Origin: Halichoerus grypus
Taxonomy: Eukaryota; Chordata; Mammalia; Carnivora; Phocidae
DNA: 64,000 bases
Direction of reading: 5' to 3'
NCBI RefSeq assembly: GCF_964656455.1
Contig: NC_135722.1
Coordinates: 92,561,313 to 92,625,312, forward strand
Shown: piece after piece, positions 60,041 through 64,000 of the stretch
Position numbering within the stretch: the stretch's first letter is position 1
How the letters are laid out: each line of letters starts with the position of its first letter
The notes under the pieces: model-generated
What the model saw: only the letters and a program-made list of their open reading frames with translations
Databases searched by the model: none
What the model was told of the DNA's origin: nothing
Made by a program: the position numbers and the translations under genes

Positions 60041-60310
60041 CTGTATGATACTGTAATGTTGGATACACATTATTATCCATTTGTCTACACCACAGAATGT
60101 ACAACACCAAGAGTGAGCCCTAAAGTAAACTGTGGGCTTTGTGTGATGTGACAGTTAAATTCATCGGTGGTAACAAATGTACTGCTTTGGTGAGGGATGT
60201 TGGTCATGAGGGAGGCCATGCATGCAGAGGGGCAGTGGGTATTTGGGAAATCTTTGCGTCTTCCTCCCAGTGTTGCTCTAAGAAAATAAAGTCCTTTAAA
60301 TAAATAATGG
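60041..60310 (+). mobile_element. Old L1 3' end
   Basis: TACTGTAATGTTGGATACAC, GAATGTACAACACCAAGAGT and CTCTAAGAAAATAAAGTCC are L1M-type 3' UTR motifs. Confidence 0.65.
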
Positions 60311-60402
60311 AATTGATATTAAGAAAAAGTATCTTTCAAAGAAAAAGAAATGCTTAATTGAAGCATTATAATACCCTTCCTGTATCAACAATGAACAGTA
60401 TT

Positions 60403-60625
60403 TTTTTTTTAAACTTTTCTTTTTTTTTTTTTTTAAAGATTTTATTTATTTATTTGAGAGAGAGAATGAAATAGAGACAGAGAGAGCATGAGAGGGGGGA
60501 GCATCAGAGGGAGAAGCAGACTTCCTGCTGAGCAGGGAGCCCGATGTGGGACTCGATCCCAGGACTCCAGGATCATGACCCGAGCTGAAGGCAGTCGCTT
60601 AACCAACTGAGCCACCCAGGCGCCC
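60403..60625 (-). mobile_element. Can-SINE (antisense)
   Basis: Flanked by perfect CAACAATGAACAGTATT. Confidence 0.96.
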
Positions 60626-60854
60626 AACAATGAACAGTATTAACACAAGAGTGTAAAAAGTCAGTTTGTTCAATCAAAAATTATGATATCTCTGTACAGG
60701 AGATATAGGATGAAGAAAAAATGACCAAAGAACTTAACACTCATCTTTCATAACAGGAATTTATTAGACAATGAGTAAGTTTGATAAATTAAGAAAGAAG
60801 GATATAAGCATTTATTTAAAAATATGAAGACAACATTAGAAGAAACAAAAGTGA

Positions 60855-61051
60855 GTTTTTTTAAAGATTTTATTTATTTATTTGAGAAAGAGAATGAGAG
60901 ACAGAGAGAGTATGAGAGGGGGGTGGGTCAGAGGGAGAAGCAGACCCCCCGCTGAGCAGTGAGCCCAATGCGAGACTTGATCCTGGGACTCCAGGATCAT
61001 GACCTGAGCCAAAGGCAGTGTGCTTAACTAACTGAGCCACCCAGGCACCCC
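60855..61051 (-). mobile_element. Can-SINE (antisense)
   Basis: Ends GAGCCACCCAGGCACCCC; flanked by short ACAAAAGTG copies. Confidence 0.93.
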
Positions 61052-61199
61052 ACAAAAGTGTTTAAATAATTCCTTATAAGAAAAAGGGCTAAGAGGTAGA
61101 GAAGGGAAGGAAGAGGTGACCTCTCTTTTTCTATGCAAAACTTTTAATATTCATTCACTTTTAACTATATAATCTGTTTAGTTTAAAAAATGAAAATCA

Positions 61200-61416
61200 G
61201 GGGCACCTGGGTGGTTCAGTTGGTTAAGTGACCAGCTCTTGATTTCGGCTCAGGTCATGATCTCAGGGTGGTGAGATCAAGCCCTGGGTTGGGCTCCACG
61301 CTCAGCACAGAGTGTGCTTGGGATTTTCTCTCCCTCTCCCCGTCCCTCCGCCCCTCCCGCTTGTGCACTCTCTCTCAAATAAATAAATAAATAGATAGAT
61401 AAATAAATAAATCTTT
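61200..61416 (+). mobile_element. Can-SINE, older subtype
   Basis: Flanked by perfect AAAAAATGAAAATCA; the tail contains (AAAT)n and (GATA)n. Confidence 0.95.
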
Positions 61417-61787
61417 AAAAAAATGAAAATCAATTTTAAAACAATGGGAGGAAAATGAGACTGGAGGAAAGAAGAGCTTAGCTCCCAACCAGGAGAACAT
61501 GGAAGGAAAGATGCCAACACGCCCAGAAATTCTCAGCTCACAGTGACAGAGCACAGGGTACTTAGAGAGCCAAGAGGACTTCATCTTGGTAGAATGGAAA
61601 AGTGATTCAAGTATCTGAGTTGCTGACACTTAACTCACTTGAGATAAGCAGAGGGACATTTGACTTTTGGCTAAAACAGTGAATGTGAAGGCTGATGTGA
61701 AGAGTCAAAGCAGTAGCTTTCAGGTACTTAGTGATCTGAGGGAGAACAGGAATCCAGTTGCCAGAGCAGGAGCTAATATGGACTCAC

Positions 61788-61913
61788 CAAACGTGTTCCT
61801 CCACTGTGGAAACTGACTTTTGTAGCAATACCCCTGTCGTGTACATGCGGACAAGAGGAACACCAGTCCACAATGAGCCACCTGGAAATACTTCAAGTTG
61901 AGTGCCAGTTCTC
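61788..61913 (-). other. Exon-like open segment, unrecognised
   Basis: A 126-base segment that would be a phase 1-1 exon: acceptor CTACCCTTCAG just before it and donor GTGAGT just after. It is open and translates with a hydrophobic stretch (HCGLVFLLSA) followed by TRQGYCYKSQFPQW. No family recognised; chance is quite possible. Confidence 0.25.
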
Positions 61914-62460
61914 CTGAAGGGTAGAGCACAGAGGAGAGAAAAAGAGAAACTACATCAGTATGTTAATGCTGATGATCTCCGTAAGAGGATTTTAATGGAT
62001 TGTATTTTTGCCTTCATAGTTTCAGACTTCTCTTCACGTATGTATGAGCATGAACTATGTAAAGTGTTCAAATTTTTCAAAACGGTCACTGCTGTTTCAC
62101 ATGAGTCATTACCCATCTAACCTTAGGGCAAAATGCAACCTCAATCGAACTTGGTTCTTGCCTATAACTTGAGGAAGAGTTGGGGGCTGTTCCTGAAATG
62201 TTATGTTTTATCAAAACATCATCCAGCTAGTAGGTCAATGAGTCCTTCCCAAAACAATCTCAATATATTCAATCTATCTATCTGCCTATTTCATAAAAAA
62301 GAGAAGGAAAATTCTATTCAAGGAAAGAAAGTCAAATGTCCATAGCAGGAAGATATCATAGAAAGAGTCTGTAACAGAATGTCTGACACAAAAGACGGAT
62401 CCAATCCATAATGACTGAGTGAAAGATACATTAGTGGATATATAAAAAGAAGAAAATAAA

Positions 62461-62786
62461 CTATCTTAAAATTATCACTCTAGAAATCTTAATGTAACTA
62501 AGAATATTTAAGGCAGGCAGCACATTCATAGGCAAAACAGCATGACCAAAGTTGCAAAATTCTTCACAGGTCATATTTCCTGATGGTTCTGAATTTGTTA
62601 TAGCACAACAATGTAGAATTACTTCATTAGGCTCTGCTTTTCTGGATTCCTTTTCATTTTTGCTCTTCACATTTTTCCCTTGGTAATTATCCCTACATTC
62701 ACTGTTCTCTGGCTCGCCTGAGTCCACAAGGAATAGCCTGGAAGAGGTTGAGGAGTTCAAGAATTCAACATGTGGTGTTTGGGTTC
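62461..62786 (-). other. Exon-like ORF, unrecognised
   Basis: About 108 open codons after a plausible splice acceptor (TGAAACTACAG), ending in TAG at 62461-62463. The translation is hydrophilic in the middle (KSKNEKESRKAEPNE). I recognise no family. It could be a terminal exon, a decayed pseudogene or chance. Confidence 0.25.
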
Positions 62787-63284
62787 CTGTAGTTTCAGAG
62801 TTAGAATGGGAGATACAAGCAAGGCAATTAAAATGACAGCATCAGAAATACAAATCAAATAAGTTCTACTGGGAAAATCTTATTGCCAGAAGAAAAGGCA
62901 CACATATTCACAAATTTAAATTTTCTCATGAAAGTACAAGTTCACAGACTCCTTAAATATGTATGAGCTGTCTATAAACTCGGGGTTAAGTAGCTTAATT
63001 CTAGACCAAAGTGTATGTCTCCATATATCTTTGTAGATGAAGGCCTATCACAAGTTCAGTTATAAATCCAACAGCAGTCCTTCTTGGAGGAGTGTTCCAG
63101 GAACAAAGCTACCACATTTTAGGGAACACACGAGGCGTTGCGACTTCTTCCTTCAAGCACCGATCCCCAGGGACTTGCTGAGCTTTAATCCCAGTCTCAG
63201 CTCATTAAAATGCACTTACCATGTGCACCTGCAGGGCAACCTGTTACAGCCACCTTTGCTTCATTCTGTGTCACTTTTGTTAAC
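62787..63284. other. Unassigned intergenic DNA
   Basis: The 84-codon plus-strand frame at 63037-63291 has no family features. Confidence 0.3.
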
Positions 63285-63425
63285 CCTATAGTGATAATAT
63301 CATCCCCACTTTATAGATGAGCTAACTGAGGCGCTGAGAGATGAAATAACTGTCCCAAAGGGACTCAGTGAGCAAGTGGAGTCCAACCATGGGTCTGACT
63401 TCAAAATCCATCTTCCTGCTTCTTA
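63285..63425 (-). repeat. MIR-like (antisense)
   Basis: CCCCACTTTATAGATGAGCT, AACTGAGGCGCTGAGAGATG: the reverse complement of a MIR core. Confidence 0.7.
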
Positions 63426-63519
63426 CACCCCACTGTTTCCCTCTGTGGTAAAAACTGCAGGAAAGCTATTTGCAGTGAGTCTCTCCCACAGATACAGATA
63501 GAAAATCAAAGACAAGGAA

Positions 63520-63615
63520 TGAGAGGACCTTAGAGAGCATCCCTCTCAAATATTTCATTTTACAAATGAGAGAGCTGAGGGTAGAATTTTCAAGACCCAG
63601 GTGGTAAGAGAGCCA
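63520..63615 (-). repeat. MIR-like (antisense), second copy
   Basis: GGACCTTAGAGAGCATCCCT, TTTCATTTTACAAATGAGAG, then CAAGACCCAGGTGGTAAGAG. Confidence 0.6.
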
Positions 63616-64000
63616 GAACCAGAACCGTTCTTTTGTTCACCAATTTAATATTTTTTCCTTTTTGGCATCCAGCCTCCTATTCAGTCCACATTTATTAAAC
63701 ACTTATTAAATGTTAAGAGAGGGTTCTAGAACTATAATACAGAAGATAAAAAATCTATAATGGAGTGGAGTTAGGAGAAGGAAAATTGAGGAAAACACTA
63801 AAGAAAATTTGGGTTCAATGCATCTGTTATAAAATCACACTCTTGGCTTGTCAGTAAATGAAGAAGTTTGCTCTATACCAGAGACCGCCCCTCCCACATT
63901 TTATCCCCATGATATGGGACTCCTTAAAAACAAATCATCTTATTTTTCTAAAAGTTTAAGAATAAGGGATTTGTGTTTTGCTGGCTGTGGTATTGAAAGT

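Noticed and set aside
3673..61055. Many 60-95 codon frames reading like [20 protein letters not shown]
   Set aside because: They are translations of Can-SINE copies on either strand, not genes.
1..64000. Intact endogenous retrovirus
   Set aside because: No gag, pol or env frames and no paired LTRs were seen; all long coding remnants are L1.

Overview
This window is mammalian nuclear DNA, most likely from a caniform carnivore of the bear/seal/mustelid type. The main evidence is about 37 copies of the carnivore tRNA-derived Can-SINE, recognisable by the head GGGGCGCCTGGGTGGCTCAG, a (CT)n tract and an AATAAA-rich tail. Many are flanked by perfect target-site duplications. Carnivore-type LINE-1 copies are also present. 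I cannot name the species.

The genes belong to an olfactory-receptor neighbourhood equivalent to part of human 11q24.1. From left to right they are: TMEM225, a four-exon sperm membrane protein gene on the minus strand (8838-11103); OR8D4, an intact single-exon receptor on the plus strand (27117-28052); an OR6M receptor broken by one extra base (36512-37460, plus); and an intact OR6M receptor (53834-54781, plus). TMEM225 and OR8D4 are divergently oriented about 16 kb apart. The two OR6M copies are tandem duplicates whose middle and 3' coding parts are nearly identical while their 5' parts are much more diverged, which looks like gene conversion. The receptors would be expressed one at a time in olfactory neurons. 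TMEM225 has an unrelated, sperm-specific role and is only a neighbour.

Most of the rest is transposon. 1-4830 holds an L1 with an intact ORF1 and a truncated ORF2. 4840-8530 holds old L1 pieces. 11.1-27.0 kb is intergenic DNA dense in SINEs, with MIR, MER5A-like and hAT-like elements and an L1 with a double 3' tail. 28-36 kb and 37.5-38.2 kb are old repeats and unassigned DNA. 38.2-44.3 kb is a second long, decayed L1. 44.8-53.8 kb has L1 tails, a MER2/Tigger-like element and unassigned DNA. 55-64 kb has more SINEs, an old LTR-like repeat and two weak exon-like ORFs.

I found no RNA genes, no CRISPR arrays and no novel multi-gene system. The observations most worth checking are the OR6M mosaic pair, their unexpected position beside OR8D4, the single-base frameshift, and the dimeric L1 tail. 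Positions of old repeats are approximate because they were judged by eye.
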